Assembly: GCA_964396965.1 (NCBI GenBank)
Contig: CAYNGD010000003.1
Location: 1 to 64,000, forward strand
From: JABMRW01 sp964396965
Lineage (GTDB): Bacteria > Chloroflexota > Dehalococcoidia > Dehalococcoidales > BS750m-G39
DNA length: 64,000 nt
Reading direction: 5' to 3'
Each line of letters starts with the position of its first letter. Position 1 is the stretch's first letter. This document shows, in pieces, positions 1 to 8,795 of the stretch. The notes below the pieces were generated by a model that was given only the letters and a program-made list of their open reading frames with translations, was not told the origin of the DNA and did no database searches. Position numbers and translations under genes: made by a program.

Positions 1-80
1 TCTTAACCCCCTTCCCCCCCAAAAAATTTTAACCAATTAAAATTTTGTTGGGGGGGGGGGGGTGGGACGTAAAACGAACT
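1..80. repeat. Fragment of G/C-rich intergenic repeat with hairpin
   Basis: A C-run (about 14-20), an A/T-rich palindromic core and a run of 13 G (50-62) form a long potential hairpin. The right arm, GGGTGGGA followed by CGTAAAACGAACTT, resembles the right end of the other intergenic repeats (for example 26982-27010). I read it as a short or degenerate copy; the window edge may truncate it. The homopolymer lengths may not be reliable. Confidence 0.45.
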
Positions 81-326
81 TTAAAAGACTGGCTAGACTT
101 TTCCTTGTCTACCCTTCCCATTTTATATCTTTTCCCGCTTAAGGATGACTTAGGGCAAATACGGGCTTCACCTCATCAAATTCAGTAGGTTTACGGATAT
201 TCCCCCGTCCCCAGTCCGGGTAATACTTAATATAGCTGCTCTCAAGCCGGGAAACGGCTGGCGTGTAGCGCTGAAAACATGTTTAACGGAAAAAAGCAGT
301 CCTTGGAATAAAAAAGGAGGTTAAAA
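81..326. other. Leader region upstream of the superoxide reductase operon
   Basis: No convincing gene is seen. There is a small hairpin (AGCCG/CGGCT, about 244-258) and a strong ribosome binding site AAAGGAGGT at 313-321 that fixes the GTG start at 327. I could not identify a clear -35/-10 pair; the promoter of the encapsulin operon should lie here. Confidence 0.4.
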
Positions 327-722
327 GTGAAACCATTTGGAGAACTCTACAAGACCGCGGACTGGAAGACCGAGAAGCACGTGCCGGTAATCGACTGCCC
401 GGATAAGGTGAAAGCCGGCGAGATGTTCCCGGTCAAGGTTACTCTGGGCAAGGAGATAGCTCACCCCAACACCACCGCGCACCATATCCGCTGGATTTCC
501 ATCTATTTCCACGCGGAGGGAGACAAATTCCCCTATCAGATAGGGCGTTTCGAGTTCAGTGCTCACGGGGAATCAACCGAGGGGCCGGATACCAGCTCCG
601 TCTATACTCACCATGAGGCCAGCACATCCATGAAGACCAGCAAGCCCGGCACCCTTTACGCCACCGCCCTGTGCAACATACACGGGCTGTGGAGATCAGA
701 GAAAGAGATAAAGGTCTCCTGA
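327..722 (+). CDS. Superoxide reductase (neelaredoxin type, class II)
   Basis: A 131-residue cytoplasmic non-haem iron protein that should reduce superoxide to hydrogen peroxide without making oxygen, the usual anaerobe strategy. The iron-site residues are visible: E16-K17-H18 in the EKHVP motif, H46 and H52 in HPNTTAHH, and C116 and H119 in CNIHGLW. There is no N-terminal desulforedoxin domain, so it is the neelaredoxin class. The GTG start is set by AAAGGAGGT six bases upstream. It lies 27 bp before the encapsulated ferritin and is probably cotranscribed with it, so its peroxide product could feed the ferroxidase. It has no encapsulin-targeting tail itself. Confidence 0.93.
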   Translation: MKPFGELYKTADWKTEKHVPVIDCPDKVKAGEMFPVKVTLGKEIAHPNTTAHHIRWISIYFHAEGDKFPYQIGRFEFSAHGESTEGPDTSSVYTHHEASTSMKTSKPGTLYATALCNIHGLWRSEKEIKVS

Positions 723-749
723 TAGACTACAATAAAAGGAGGTGCAACA

Positions 750-1118
750 ATGCCGGAGTTCGTCAACCCTTTTAGTGGTAAACTACCGGACCGTAAGCTC
801 ACTGAGGGGGAGCTGGTGAGGGCTATCAGGCTGAACCTCGCCGCCGAGGAGGAAGCGGTGCACCTGTACATGGCTCATGCCGATGCCACCGACCATCCCT
901 TGGCCAAGAAGGTGCTGATTGACATCGCCAACGAGGAACGGACACACGCCGGGGAGTTTTCCCGGCTGCTTCAAATACTGACCGGCGACGAGGACAAGTG
1001 GCTGGCCGAGGGCGCTACCGAGGTGGATGAGATGGCCGCCGAGGCCGCTACATCGGAGCCGACGGAAGCTGCACCATCTGGCGGGGAAGAGCCGACCATC
1101 GGCTCAATGAAAGAGTAA
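750..1118 (+). CDS. Encapsulated ferritin-like protein (encapsulin cargo)
   Basis: A 122-residue two-helix ferritin-like protein expected to dimerise to form a diiron ferroxidase and to oxidise Fe(II) inside an encapsulin shell. Ferroxidase-type residues are seen: glutamates 33-35 in helix 1 and E63-x-x-H66 in helix 2 (NEERTH). After residue 80 comes an acidic, Ala/Pro-rich linker, then the C-terminal PTIGSMKE, which resembles encapsulin cargo-loading peptides of the LTVGSL type. The encapsulin gene follows 16 bp later. RBS AAAGGAGG precedes the ATG. The length fits the EncFtn family rather than full-length rubrerythrin, which would be longer and carry a rubredoxin domain. Confidence 0.9.
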   Translation: MPEFVNPFSGKLPDRKLTEGELVRAIRLNLAAEEEAVHLYMAHADATDHPLAKKVLIDIANEERTHAGEFSRLLQILTGDEDKWLAEGATEVDEMAAEAATSEPTEAAPSGGEEPTIGSMKE

Positions 1119-1134
1119 CCGAGAGGAGAAATAG

Positions 1135-1926
1135 ATGACAACTAAATATCTTTCCCGAGAAGATGCCCCCATTGAAGCCGCTAGCTGGGAACTGCTGGAC
1201 GGCACCATGCTTGGAGCGGCCAAGAGCGTTTTGAGCGGGCGCCGCATTCTTGACGTTGACGGCCCCTATGGCCTGGGTCTAAAGGCGGTGCCGTTGAGCG
1301 ACGCCGAGGCCGGAGCGGCCCCTGTGGTCAGCCCGCTGATGCCGCTGGCGCTGATAAGCCGGACCTTTACCCTGGCCAAGCGGGACCTGGCCGCCTTTGA
1401 AAAAGACGGGATAATGCTCGACACCGGCCCGGTGGCCGCCGCCGCCATCGAGTGCGCCGGTGTGGAGGATGAGCTGGTTTTCCGGGGGATAAAGGGCACA
1501 CCCGGCCTGCTCACCGCCAAGGGCGCTAGCCAGGTGAAGCTATCGTCCTGGGAGCAGGTCGGCGCCGCCGCGGAGGATATCATTAAGGCGGTAACCGCGC
1601 TTGACGGCGCCGGTTTTCACGGCCCTTACTGCCTGGCGCTGGCCCCCGGCCGCTACAATACGCTGCTGCGCCGCTACCCGACCGGCAACTTCAGCGAGCT
1701 GGAACATGTCAAGACGATGGCAACCGCCGGAGTGGTCAAAGCGCCGGCCCTGGAGAGCGGGGGTCTGTTGCTGGCCTCCGGCCGCCAGTATGCTTCAATC
1801 GTGCTTGGACAGGATATGGCCGTCGGCTTCATCGGCCCTGTTGCCGAGAGGCTTGAGTTCTCTATTTCGGAGAGCCTGACGCCCTATATCCGGCAGCCCA
1901 GGGCGCTCTGCCTGCTCAAAGACTGA
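1135..1926 (+). CDS. Encapsulin nanocompartment shell protein
   Basis: A 263-residue protein of the linocin M18/CFP29 encapsulin family (HK97 phage capsid fold) that self-assembles into a protein shell. Family features visible are the N-terminal region with WELLD, the segment with GRRILDVDGPYGLGL, the central FRGIKGTPGLL stretch, GPYCLALAPGRYN in the A-domain, and the C-terminal QDMAVGF and ESLTPYIRQP. It follows its ferritin-like cargo by 16 bp with RBS GAGAGGAG. The cargo and shell pairing supports an iron-storing compartment. The 302-bp gap after it holds a repeat (2021-2168) and the prfA promoter. Confidence 0.94.
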   Translation: MTTKYLSREDAPIEAASWELLDGTMLGAAKSVLSGRRILDVDGPYGLGLKAVPLSDAEAGAAPVVSPLMPLALISRTFTLAKRDLAAFEKDGIMLDTGPVAAAAIECAGVEDELVFRGIKGTPGLLTAKGASQVKLSSWEQVGAAAEDIIKAVTALDGAGFHGPYCLALAPGRYNTLLRRYPTGNFSELEHVKTMATAGVVKAPALESGGLLLASGRQYASIVLGQDMAVGFIGPVAERLEFSISESLTPYIRQPRALCLLKD

Positions 1927-2020
1927 CATCTGGTTAAGTTCTACTTGCTTAAAGCATCGACCGCCGAGTCTGGCAGGGCGGTTAATGCTGTGTGCAATTT
2001 ATCCCCTGTTTTAACCTGGG

Positions 2021-2168
2021 TCTATCTTCCCATATCCGCCCGCCCAAAGAGGTTTCACCTCTTTACATTTCTATTCCCCGCCCCAAGAGGGGTTAATTCC
2101 CCTTCTCCCCCCCAAGAAGAAATTGATAGAAGTAGCACTTCTGTAGGGTGGGTTTGGGTGGGAAGTAA
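2021..2168. repeat. Intergenic inverted-end repeat, copy A
   Basis: The left end reads CTTCCCATATCCGCCCGCCC followed by AAAGAGG; the right end reads GGGTGGGTTTGGGTGGGAAG. The two ends are imperfect inverted repeats, and the G-strand has four G3 runs. The inner part (ATTGATAGAAGTAGCACTTC, 2123-2142) recurs almost unchanged in copy E (45063-45082). It sits between encapsulin and prfA and contains no supported gene. Confidence 0.75.
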
Positions 2169-2179
2169 GCCCAAAGCGT

Positions 2180-2208
2180 TTGAGCACCCCCTATGGCTGT
2201 GTTATAAT
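2180..2208 (+). promoter_or_regulatory. Putative sigma70-type promoter of prfA
   Basis: TTGAGC (2180-2185), a 17-bp spacer and TATAAT (2203-2208). The prfA ATG at 2229 has RBS TAAGGAT six bases upstream, giving a leader of about 14 nt. Confidence 0.55.
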
Positions 2209-2228
2209 TCCATCGTAAGGATAACGTT

Positions 2229-3299
2229 ATGTGGGATAGACTAGACCAGATAGAGAAGCGCTACCAGGAGCTTGACCGCCAGATGGCCCGGCCGGAGCTG
2301 GCCACCGACCTCAAGCGGCTGCAAACGCTGGCCCAGGAGAAGGCGGAGATTGAAGACCTGGTGATCAAATACTGGGCCTACCGGGCTACCGCCAGGGAGC
2401 TGGAGGAAACAAAAGGGATGCTGGACAGCGCCCTGGACGAAGAGATGGGTCGGATGGTCAGGCAGGAGATAGAGAAGCTGGAGGCGAAGCGGCAGCGCCA
2501 GCTTGACGGGCTTAAGACCGCCCTGGCACCCAAGGACGCCAACGACGACAAGGATATCATCATGGAGATAAGGGCCGGCACCGGCGGCGACGAGGCCGGT
2601 CTCTTTGCCGCCGACCTCTTCAGAATGTACAGCCGCTATGCTCAGGACAAGGGCTGGGCGGTGGATATAATCGACAGCAACGAGAGCGGCATCGGCGGCT
2701 TTAAGGAGATTATCTTTGAGATAAAGGGGAGGGGCGCTTTCAGCCGCCTCAAGTATGAGAGGGGGGTGCACCGGGTGCAGCGGGTGCCGGTCACCGAGTC
2801 CTCGGGGCGTATCCACACCTCGACGGCCACCGTGGCCGTCCTCCCCGAGGCCGACGAGGTTGATATTGACATCAACCCCGAAGACCTCAGGGTCGACATC
2901 TTTCACAGCGGCGGGGCGGGGGGCCAGAACGTCAACAAGGTAGCCACCGCCGTCCGCATCACCCACCTGCCCACCGGCATCGTCAGCACCTGCCAGGACG
3001 AGCGCTCCCAGCTCCGGAACCGGAGGAAGGCGATGGCGGTACTCCGCGCCCGCCTGCTGGATATAGAGCGGAGCAGGCAGGAGGAGGCAATAACCCAGCA
3101 GCGCCGCTCCCAGGTGGGAGGTGGCAAGCGCGCCGAGAAGATAAGGACCTATAACTTCCCCCAGGACCGCGTCTCCGACCACCGCCTCGGCCAGAGCTTC
3201 CGCAGCCTGCCCCGCATCCTTGATGGCGACCTCGACCCGCTTATAGATGCCCTGGCCTCAAGCGAGCAGGCCAGACAGATGGAGGAGCAGCCGGCTTGA
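2229..3299 (+). CDS. prfA: Peptide chain release factor 1
   Basis: A 356-residue class I release factor that reads UAA and UAG in the ribosomal A site and triggers peptide release. The catalytic GGQ motif is at residues 231-233 within SGGAGGQNVNK, the site methylated by PrmC. The surrounding HTSTATVAVLPE and RVTDHRLG-like (RVSDHRLGQ) segments are typical of RF1. Length is normal for RF1 and there is no RF2-type frameshift. Its TGA overlaps the TTG start of prmC by 4 bp, the classic prfA-prmC coupling. Confidence 0.97.
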   Translation: MWDRLDQIEKRYQELDRQMARPELATDLKRLQTLAQEKAEIEDLVIKYWAYRATARELEETKGMLDSALDEEMGRMVRQEIEKLEAKRQRQLDGLKTALAPKDANDDKDIIMEIRAGTGGDEAGLFAADLFRMYSRYAQDKGWAVDIIDSNESGIGGFKEIIFEIKGRGAFSRLKYERGVHRVQRVPVTESSGRIHTSTATVAVLPEADEVDIDINPEDLRVDIFHSGGAGGQNVNKVATAVRITHLPTGIVSTCQDERSQLRNRRKAMAVLRARLLDIERSRQEEAITQQRRSQVGGGKRAEKIRTYNFPQDRVSDHRLGQSFRSLPRILDGDLDPLIDALASSEQARQMEEQPA

Positions 3300-4162
3300 C
3301 CCTGAAGCAGGCACTCCGCCGCGCCCGGGAGGTTCTCAGCCAGAACGGCGTTGAGGATGCCCCACTGGAGAGCGAGCTGCTGCTGCGCCATACCCTTAAG
3401 ATAGACCGGGTCCAGCTATATATTGACCTTGAAAAGGAACTGCCCCCCCGGCAGGAGCAGACTTTCCGCCGTTTATTAAAGCGCCGCTTGAACGGCGAGC
3501 CGGTGGCCTATATCACCGGCTACCGCGAGTTCTACGGGCTTGACTTCAGGGTTAACCGTAATGTCCTCATCCCCCGCCCCGAGAGCGAGCTTCTGGTGGA
3601 AAAAACAATAGCTCTTGCTACAAACCACCCCTTACCGTTAATTGCCGACATCGGTACCGGCAGCGGGGCTATTGCTGTCAGCCTGGCGCTTGGCTTGCCC
3701 CGGGCCAAAATTTACGCCACCGATATCTCTGCCGCCACCCTTAAAATAGCCCGGCTCAACTGCCGCAGACACAGCGTGGCTGACAGGGTGCTTCTTTTAG
3801 AGGGCAACCTGCTGGAGCCGTTACCGGAGCCGGTTGACATTATCGTGGCTAACCTGCCCTACGTCCGTAAATCAGAGTTAAACCCGCAGTCAGAGCCGCC
3901 GCTGGCGCTGGACGGCGGTGCCGACGGGACGGAGATTATAGGAAGGCTCTGTCGGCAGGCGGAGGGCAGGCTTAAACCCGGCGGCTGGCTGCTGCTGGAG
4001 ATAGGCCAGGGGCAGGGGGAGACGGTCGGGGATATTTTACATAACATATTACCCGATGGCAAGATAGATGTCTTCCCCGACTTGGCCGGCATCGAACGGG
4101 TAGTATCCCTTAGCCTATGCACAAGCTCGGCTCAACTTGACAGGCAGTGCCTACACTGTTAA
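3296..4162 (+). CDS. prmC: Release factor glutamine methyltransferase
   Basis: A 288-residue SAM-dependent N5-glutamine methyltransferase that modifies the GGQ glutamine of release factors. It has an N-terminal helical domain, then a Rossmann SAM domain with DIGTGSGAIAVSLAL. The catalytic tetrapeptide is N186-L-P-Y189, a variant of NPPY. Start is TTG at 3296, overlapping the prfA stop (TTGA); no other start fits the domain limits as well, so translational coupling is likely. The last residues after VVSLSL are poorly conserved. Confidence 0.93.
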   Translation: MTLKQALRRAREVLSQNGVEDAPLESELLLRHTLKIDRVQLYIDLEKELPPRQEQTFRRLLKRRLNGEPVAYITGYREFYGLDFRVNRNVLIPRPESELLVEKTIALATNHPLPLIADIGTGSGAIAVSLALGLPRAKIYATDISAATLKIARLNCRRHSVADRVLLLEGNLLEPLPEPVDIIVANLPYVRKSELNPQSEPPLALDGGADGTEIIGRLCRQAEGRLKPGGWLLLEIGQGQGETVGDILHNILPDGKIDVFPDLAGIERVVSLSLCTSSAQLDRQCLHC

Positions 4163-4219
4163 ATTAGATAGTTAGTTTTCCCTAAATTTTAATGGTTAAA
4201 CGGGAGGAATTGAGTCGTC

Positions 4220-5020
4220 ATGAACGTGGTTGTCTGCATCAAACAGGTGATTGACCCCGAGGCACCCCCCGCCAGCTTCAAGATCGACCCCGCCAGTAAT
4301 AAAGTGGTGCCGCCGGCGGGGGTCTCGCCGGTGGTTGACCCCTACGCCGAATACGCCGTTGAGGCGGCGCTAAAGCTCAAGGATGCCGTGGGGGGCAAAA
4401 TCACCGCCCTCAGCCTGGGCTCGAACCAGCTCCGGGACATTGTCAAGAAACCGCTGGCGATGGGGGCGGACGAGCTTATCCTGTTAGAGGATGAGGCCTT
4501 CGACGGGGGCGATAGCTGGTCAACCGCCTACGCCCTGGCCCTGGCCATCAAGAAGATAGGCGAGTATGATATTATCTTCTGCGGCCGTGAGGCCTCGGAC
4601 TGGAACGCCGGACAGGTGGGCTCGGGGATAGCCGAGATACTGGGGCTGCCCAGTGTCACCCTGGCCGAGAAGATAGACATCGCCGACGGCAAGGCCAAGG
4701 TGCAGCGCAAGACCGACGAGGGCTACGAGGTGGTTGAGGTGTCACTGCCCTGCCTGATTACCGTCAGCAACGAGATTGGCGAGCCCCGCTACCCCACCAT
4801 AAAGGGGATTATGGCTGCCAAGAAGAAGGAGGCGGTGGTCTGGAAGCCGGCTGATATCGGTGTTGACCCCGCCAAGATAGGCGCTGGTGGCCGGCATACC
4901 AAGCTGCTCAAACTGTTCCAGCCGGTCAAAGAGGGCAAGTGCGAGATAGTCGAGGCGGAGAGCCCGGAGGAAGCGGCTGTGCTTCTGGCGGTAAAGTTGC
5001 GGGAGGTCAAGGTACTATAA
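4220..5020 (+). CDS. etfB: Electron transfer flavoprotein, beta subunit
   Basis: A 266-residue EtfB. The start MNVVVCIKQV and the AMP/nucleotide-binding stretch MGADELILLEDEAFDGGDSW are characteristic, followed by FCGREASDWNAGQVGSGIAE and LPCLITVSNEIGEPRYPTIKGIMAAKKK, the EtfB signature. With EtfA it carries electrons between acyl-CoA dehydrogenase-type flavoproteins and a quinone or another acceptor. A GGGAGGAATTGAG Shine-Dalgarno precedes the ATG. No dehydrogenase or EtfQO is next to it here, so the partner cannot be named. Confidence 0.95.
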   Translation: MNVVVCIKQVIDPEAPPASFKIDPASNKVVPPAGVSPVVDPYAEYAVEAALKLKDAVGGKITALSLGSNQLRDIVKKPLAMGADELILLEDEAFDGGDSWSTAYALALAIKKIGEYDIIFCGREASDWNAGQVGSGIAEILGLPSVTLAEKIDIADGKAKVQRKTDEGYEVVEVSLPCLITVSNEIGEPRYPTIKGIMAAKKKEAVVWKPADIGVDPAKIGAGGRHTKLLKLFQPVKEGKCEIVEAESPEEAAVLLAVKLREVKVL

Positions 5021-5075
5021 AAAAATTTCTTAACCAGTATTTAACATTCTTGTGTTATAGGTAAGGAGATAAGTC

Positions 5076-6074
5076 ATGGCTGAAAATAAGGGTGTTATGG
5101 TCCTAGGTGAGACTAAAGAAGGCAAGCTGGCCTCAATCTCTACCGAGCTGCTGGGTGGAGGCCGAAAGTTGGCCGATGACCTGGGAGAGGAGCTGGCGGC
5201 GGTGCTGGTCGGCAGTGGCGTCGGTAATCTGGCTCAGGAAGCCGTTGCCTACGGTGCCGATAAGGTCTACGTCGTGGACGACCCCATTTTAAAAGACTAC
5301 CAGACCGATTCTTACGTTGTGGTCATGGAGAAGGTGGTGGGGCAGGCCATGCCCCAGGTTATAATTATGGGGCAGACCTCTATTGGCCGCGACTTGGCCC
5401 CCCGGCTGGCTTTTCGGCTGAACACGGCAGCGGCTATGGGCTGCCTGGAGCTGGCTATCGACCCACAATCCAAGAAGCTGTTACAGACCAAGCCGGTCTA
5501 CGGTGGCAACGCCCTGGCTGTTTTTACCACCGATTCCTTCCCCCAGATAGCTACCGTCCGGCCCAAGGCGATGGCTCCCTTAGCGCCCGACCAGTCCCGA
5601 AAGGGAGAGGTAATTAAGGTTGAGGCTGGTTTAGACCCTTCGGCGCTAAAGGCCAAGGTTTTGGAGAAGGTGCCCGAAGAGGTGGAGGGGATAAAGCTGG
5701 AGGATGCCGCGGTGGTGGTCAGCGGTGGGCGGGGCATCGGCAGCACCGAAGGCTTCCAGCAGTTAGAGGAACTGGCCAAGCTGTTAAGGGGAGCGGTGGG
5801 GGCTAGCCGCCCCCCCTGCGATAACGGCTGGATGCCCACTGGGGCGCAGGTAGGACTCACCGGCAAGATTGTCACCCCCGACCTGTATATTGCCGTCGCC
5901 CTCTCCGGCTCCAGCCAGCACATGTCCGGCTGTTCCGGCTCAAAGACGATAGTAGCCATAAACAAAGACCCCGAGGCTAATATATTCCGGGAAGCCCGTT
6001 TCGGCGTGGTGGGAGACTGGAAAAAGGTAGTGCCCGCCTTCACCGAAAAACTCAAGGAGCTTCTGGCTAAATAA
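5076..6074 (+). CDS. etfA: Electron transfer flavoprotein, alpha subunit
   Basis: A 332-residue EtfA located 55 bp after etfB. The N-terminal domain pairs with EtfB. The C-terminal FAD domain shows GGRGIGSTEGFQ, GASRPPCDNGWMP, QVGLTGKIVTPDLYIAVALSGSSQH and TIVAINKDPEANIF. The usual SGAIQHL is here SGSSQHM, a modest deviation at the flavin-binding turn. RBS AAGGAGAT precedes the ATG. It ends 21 bp before a membrane-anchored NEW3-type protein, so etfBA and the transporter genes may share a transcript although no functional link is evident. Confidence 0.95.
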   Translation: MAENKGVMVLGETKEGKLASISTELLGGGRKLADDLGEELAAVLVGSGVGNLAQEAVAYGADKVYVVDDPILKDYQTDSYVVVMEKVVGQAMPQVIIMGQTSIGRDLAPRLAFRLNTAAAMGCLELAIDPQSKKLLQTKPVYGGNALAVFTTDSFPQIATVRPKAMAPLAPDQSRKGEVIKVEAGLDPSALKAKVLEKVPEEVEGIKLEDAAVVVSGGRGIGSTEGFQQLEELAKLLRGAVGASRPPCDNGWMPTGAQVGLTGKIVTPDLYIAVALSGSSQHMSGCSGSKTIVAINKDPEANIFREARFGVVGDWKKVVPAFTEKLKELLAK

Positions 6075-6095
6075 GGCAGTATAAGGAGAGAGACG

Positions 6096-6962
6096 ATGAA
6101 GCTGCGAATATTAGCTGGCCTGTTGCTGGCCATCCTGCTGGTTCTTTCCCCGGCGACAGCGGTACTGGCCCAGAATGAGACCCCGGCCCCAGAAACGATT
6201 CAGCTAACCCCCGACTACTCTAAGCTGGAGGGGACATCCGGGACTAGCTTTCTGTTTAACGTTAGTTTGAACTACCAAGGAGCAGAGGCCCGAACCTTTG
6301 ACCTGGTGGCTACCGGACCCAAGGACTGGACGACATATATCACTCCAACCTATCCCGAAACCACACAGATATTGAGCATAACGCTTCAGCCAGTGCCGCC
6401 CGGCCAAACTTATGGTGCAACGAAGGTAGAGGTTCATACCTCTCCCCCCGCCTGGCTTATGCCTGAACCCGGGGACTACCAGATAACCCTGGAAGCAACC
6501 TCGGGTGACGTTAAGGGTAGTGTTCAGCTTACGGCAGTAGTAACTGCCAAGTATACCATGTCGCTATCCACACCCAGTGGGCTCCTTAATACCACGGCTA
6601 CTGCTGGGAAGGATAACTACTTCTCGGTGGACGTGGCAAACAATGGCTCGGCTCCTATTGATAATATTACCTTTTCTTCGGATAAACCGAGCGGGTGGAC
6701 AATTGACTTTACTCCGAAAAACATTGATTCCCTAAATACCGGCGACTCTCAAACCATAGATGTCAACATAAAGCCACCGAGCAAGACCATCGCCGGCGAC
6801 TATCAGATAACCATCACCGCCAACGGAAAGCAAAGCCAGGATAATATTGCTATCAGGGTTACCGTGCAAACGCCCACCGTCTGGGGATGGGTGGGGGTTG
6901 GCATCATCGTCGTGGTTATCGCTGGCCTGGTATATATCTTTATGCGCTTCAGCCGACGTTAA
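6096..6962 (+). CDS. Membrane-anchored NEW3-domain (COG1361-like) protein
   Basis: A 288-residue exported protein. It has an N-terminal signal peptide ending near ATAVLA, two Ig-like/NEW3-type beta domains (about residues 35-150 and 155-255, with VANNGSAPIDNITFSSDKPSGW typical of the alpha-galactosidase NEW3 family), and one C-terminal membrane helix (GWVGVGIIVVVIAGLVYIFM) with a short basic tail. Such proteins face the outside and often accompany ABC-2 exporters. Here it is 3 bp upstream of an ABC ATPase. Its binding target is unknown. A second module of the same design is at 40051-43678. Confidence 0.8.
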   Translation: MKLRILAGLLLAILLVLSPATAVLAQNETPAPETIQLTPDYSKLEGTSGTSFLFNVSLNYQGAEARTFDLVATGPKDWTTYITPTYPETTQILSITLQPVPPGQTYGATKVEVHTSPPAWLMPEPGDYQITLEATSGDVKGSVQLTAVVTAKYTMSLSTPSGLLNTTATAGKDNYFSVDVANNGSAPIDNITFSSDKPSGWTIDFTPKNIDSLNTGDSQTIDVNIKPPSKTIAGDYQITITANGKQSQDNIAIRVTVQTPTVWGWVGVGIIVVVIAGLVYIFMRFSRR

Positions 6963-6965
6963 AAG

Positions 6966-7895
6966 ATGGACAAGAAGATAGTCGTAGAGACGCGGGACCT
7001 GACCAAGAGGTACGACGGCACCACTGTAGTTGACAACCTCAACCTCCACGTCGCCGAGAACGAGGTCTTCGGCCTGCTCGGCCCCAACGGTGCTGGCAAG
7101 ACCACCACCATCCTGATGCTGCTTGGGCTTACCGAGCCGGCTTCGGGCAACGCCCGGATATTCGGCTTTGACTCCACCCGGGAGCCACTCAAGGTAAAGC
7201 GACTCACCGGCTATCTTCCGGAGAGGCTGGGCTTCTACGAAGGCCTTACTGCCCGCGAGAACCTGCGCTTTATCGCCTGGCTGAATAATATGCCCAATGA
7301 CGAGGCTGAACGCCAGATTGAGCAGGTGCTGGGGGCGGTGGGACTGGCCGAGGTGGCCGACACCGCCGTGGGCAAGTTCTCCCGTGGGATGAAACAGCGC
7401 TTAGGGATAGCCGACGTACTGGTCAAGAAGCCCCGTCTCGCCATTCTCGACGAGCCCACCGCCGGGCTTGACCCGGCGGGGATTAATCAGATTTTGGACC
7501 TTATCGTCGGCCTGCCCAAGATGGATACCACCGTGATAATGTGCTCCCACCGCCTCTATGAGGTGCAGCGGATATGCCAGAGCATCGCCATACTGGCCAA
7601 GGGCAAGCTGGTGGTGGAGGGTAACCTGGAGGCCTTGGGCCGGGAGGCTTTCACCGGAGGCCGCTACCGGATTGAGGTGGAGACCGACGGGGTCAGCCCC
7701 CGGCTGGTAGAAATAATCGCTAAAATCAATGGGGTTGGGAAGGTGGAGGCGGAGGGCAATTTCCTGCACATAACCACCAATTCTGACCTGCGGGCGGCCA
7801 TCTCCAAGGCGGTGGTCAACAGCGGTGTGGCCTTAATCCAGATGAAGGTCATGGAGTTCTCGCTGGACGAGATATACAAGAAGTATTTTCATTAA
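6966..7895 (+). CDS. ABC transporter ATP-binding protein (NosF/CcmA type)
   Basis: A 309-residue ATPase subunit of an ABC-2 exporter. Walker A is GPNGAGKTT (about residues 39-47), the signature FSRGMKQRLG, and Walker B LAILDEPTAGLDP, with CSHRLYE as the H-loop. A C-terminal domain of about 90 residues follows, as in NosF and DrrA. It lies between the NEW3-domain protein and the permease (9-bp gap) and must energise that permease. The substrate cannot be read from the sequence. Confidence 0.92.
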   Translation: MDKKIVVETRDLTKRYDGTTVVDNLNLHVAENEVFGLLGPNGAGKTTTILMLLGLTEPASGNARIFGFDSTREPLKVKRLTGYLPERLGFYEGLTARENLRFIAWLNNMPNDEAERQIEQVLGAVGLAEVADTAVGKFSRGMKQRLGIADVLVKKPRLAILDEPTAGLDPAGINQILDLIVGLPKMDTTVIMCSHRLYEVQRICQSIAILAKGKLVVEGNLEALGREAFTGGRYRIEVETDGVSPRLVEIIAKINGVGKVEAEGNFLHITTNSDLRAAISKAVVNSGVALIQMKVMEFSLDEIYKKYFH

Positions 7896-7904
7896 GGTTA
7901 GCTG

Positions 7905-8795
7905 ATGGTAAACATAATCAGGAAAGAACTGGCCGACTATTTCAACAGCATAAGGTGCTTCATACTGTTTCTGCTGGTATTCGTGGCCAGCGCGGTAGCC
8001 CTTTACGCCGCCCATCAGGGTATCCGCGATGCCACCAGCGGAAGCAGCTTTATCTTCACCGGCCTGTTTACCACCGGGACCAACATACCTTCGCTGGTGA
8101 CCTTTATCGCCCTCCTCGTCCCCATCATCGGGATAGCCCTCGGCTTTGACGTTATCAATAGTGAGCGCTCCAACGGCACCCTGAACCGAATCCTGTCCCA
8201 GCCTATCTACCGGGACAGCGTCATCAACGGCAAGTTTCTGGCCGGCATGGTTACCCTAACTATCATGATGCTGACCGCCATGCTGCTGGTTGGAGGCTAC
8301 GGCCTGAGGATGATTGGCGTGCCGCCGGCCGCTGAAGAAATCATCCGGCTCTTTATCTACTTCGTCGCCGTCATTATCTACGGGGCCTTCTGGATGGGCC
8401 TGGCCGTCCTTTTCTCCATCTTGTTCCGCAGCCTGGCCATCTCCCTGCTGTGCCCTTTGGCCGTCTGGATACTGCTGGGCAACCCCGTCTTCAACCCCTA
8501 CGTCAGTTTTATCGTGCCCGCCGTAAGCCACTCTATAGGGACGCAACTGATGTTGCTGCGGGTTTCCCCCTACTGGCTCTTCGCCGAGGCCACGGCGGCG
8601 CTGCTTGACCCTATGTTTAGGGGTCTGGGAATACTAACCGTCAGTGATACCACCGGGATGTTGTACAGGCCCCTCTCCCTGCAGCAGAGCCTGATTCTGG
8701 TCTGGCCGCAGCTCACCGCCATCATCTGCCTGACCGTTATCTGCTTTGCCGTGAGCTATGTCGTCTTCATGCGGCAGGAGATAAGGTCTACCTAG
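7905..8795 (+). CDS. ABC-2 type permease (NosY-like)
   Basis: A 296-residue integral membrane protein with about six hydrophobic segments. The motif SERSNGTLNRILSQPIYRDSVINGKFL is typical of the NosY/ABC-2 permease family, between helices 2 and 3. It forms the channel for the ATPase just upstream. No nos or copper genes are nearby, so a role in nitrous oxide reductase maturation is not supported; export or membrane maintenance is a safer guess. Its stop overlaps by 4 bp the stop of the convergent EF-G-like gene. Confidence 0.88.
   Translation: MVNIIRKELADYFNSIRCFILFLLVFVASAVALYAAHQGIRDATSGSSFIFTGLFTTGTNIPSLVTFIALLVPIIGIALGFDVINSERSNGTLNRILSQPIYRDSVINGKFLAGMVTLTIMMLTAMLLVGGYGLRMIGVPPAAEEIIRLFIYFVAVIIYGAFWMGLAVLFSILFRSLAISLLCPLAVWILLGNPVFNPYVSFIVPAVSHSIGTQLMLLRVSPYWLFAEATAALLDPMFRGLGILTVSDTTGMLYRPLSLQQSLILVWPQLTAIICLTVICFAVSYVVFMRQEIRST

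Noticed and set aside
1945..2244. 99-codon plus-strand frame before prfA
   Set aside because: It lies over repeat copy A and runs into prfA in another frame; the peptide is Pro/Ser-rich and has no RBS. The prfA promoter also lies within it.
2241..3182. 313-codon minus-strand frame
   Set aside because: Antisense shadow of prfA, which carries the GGQ motif and full family similarity.
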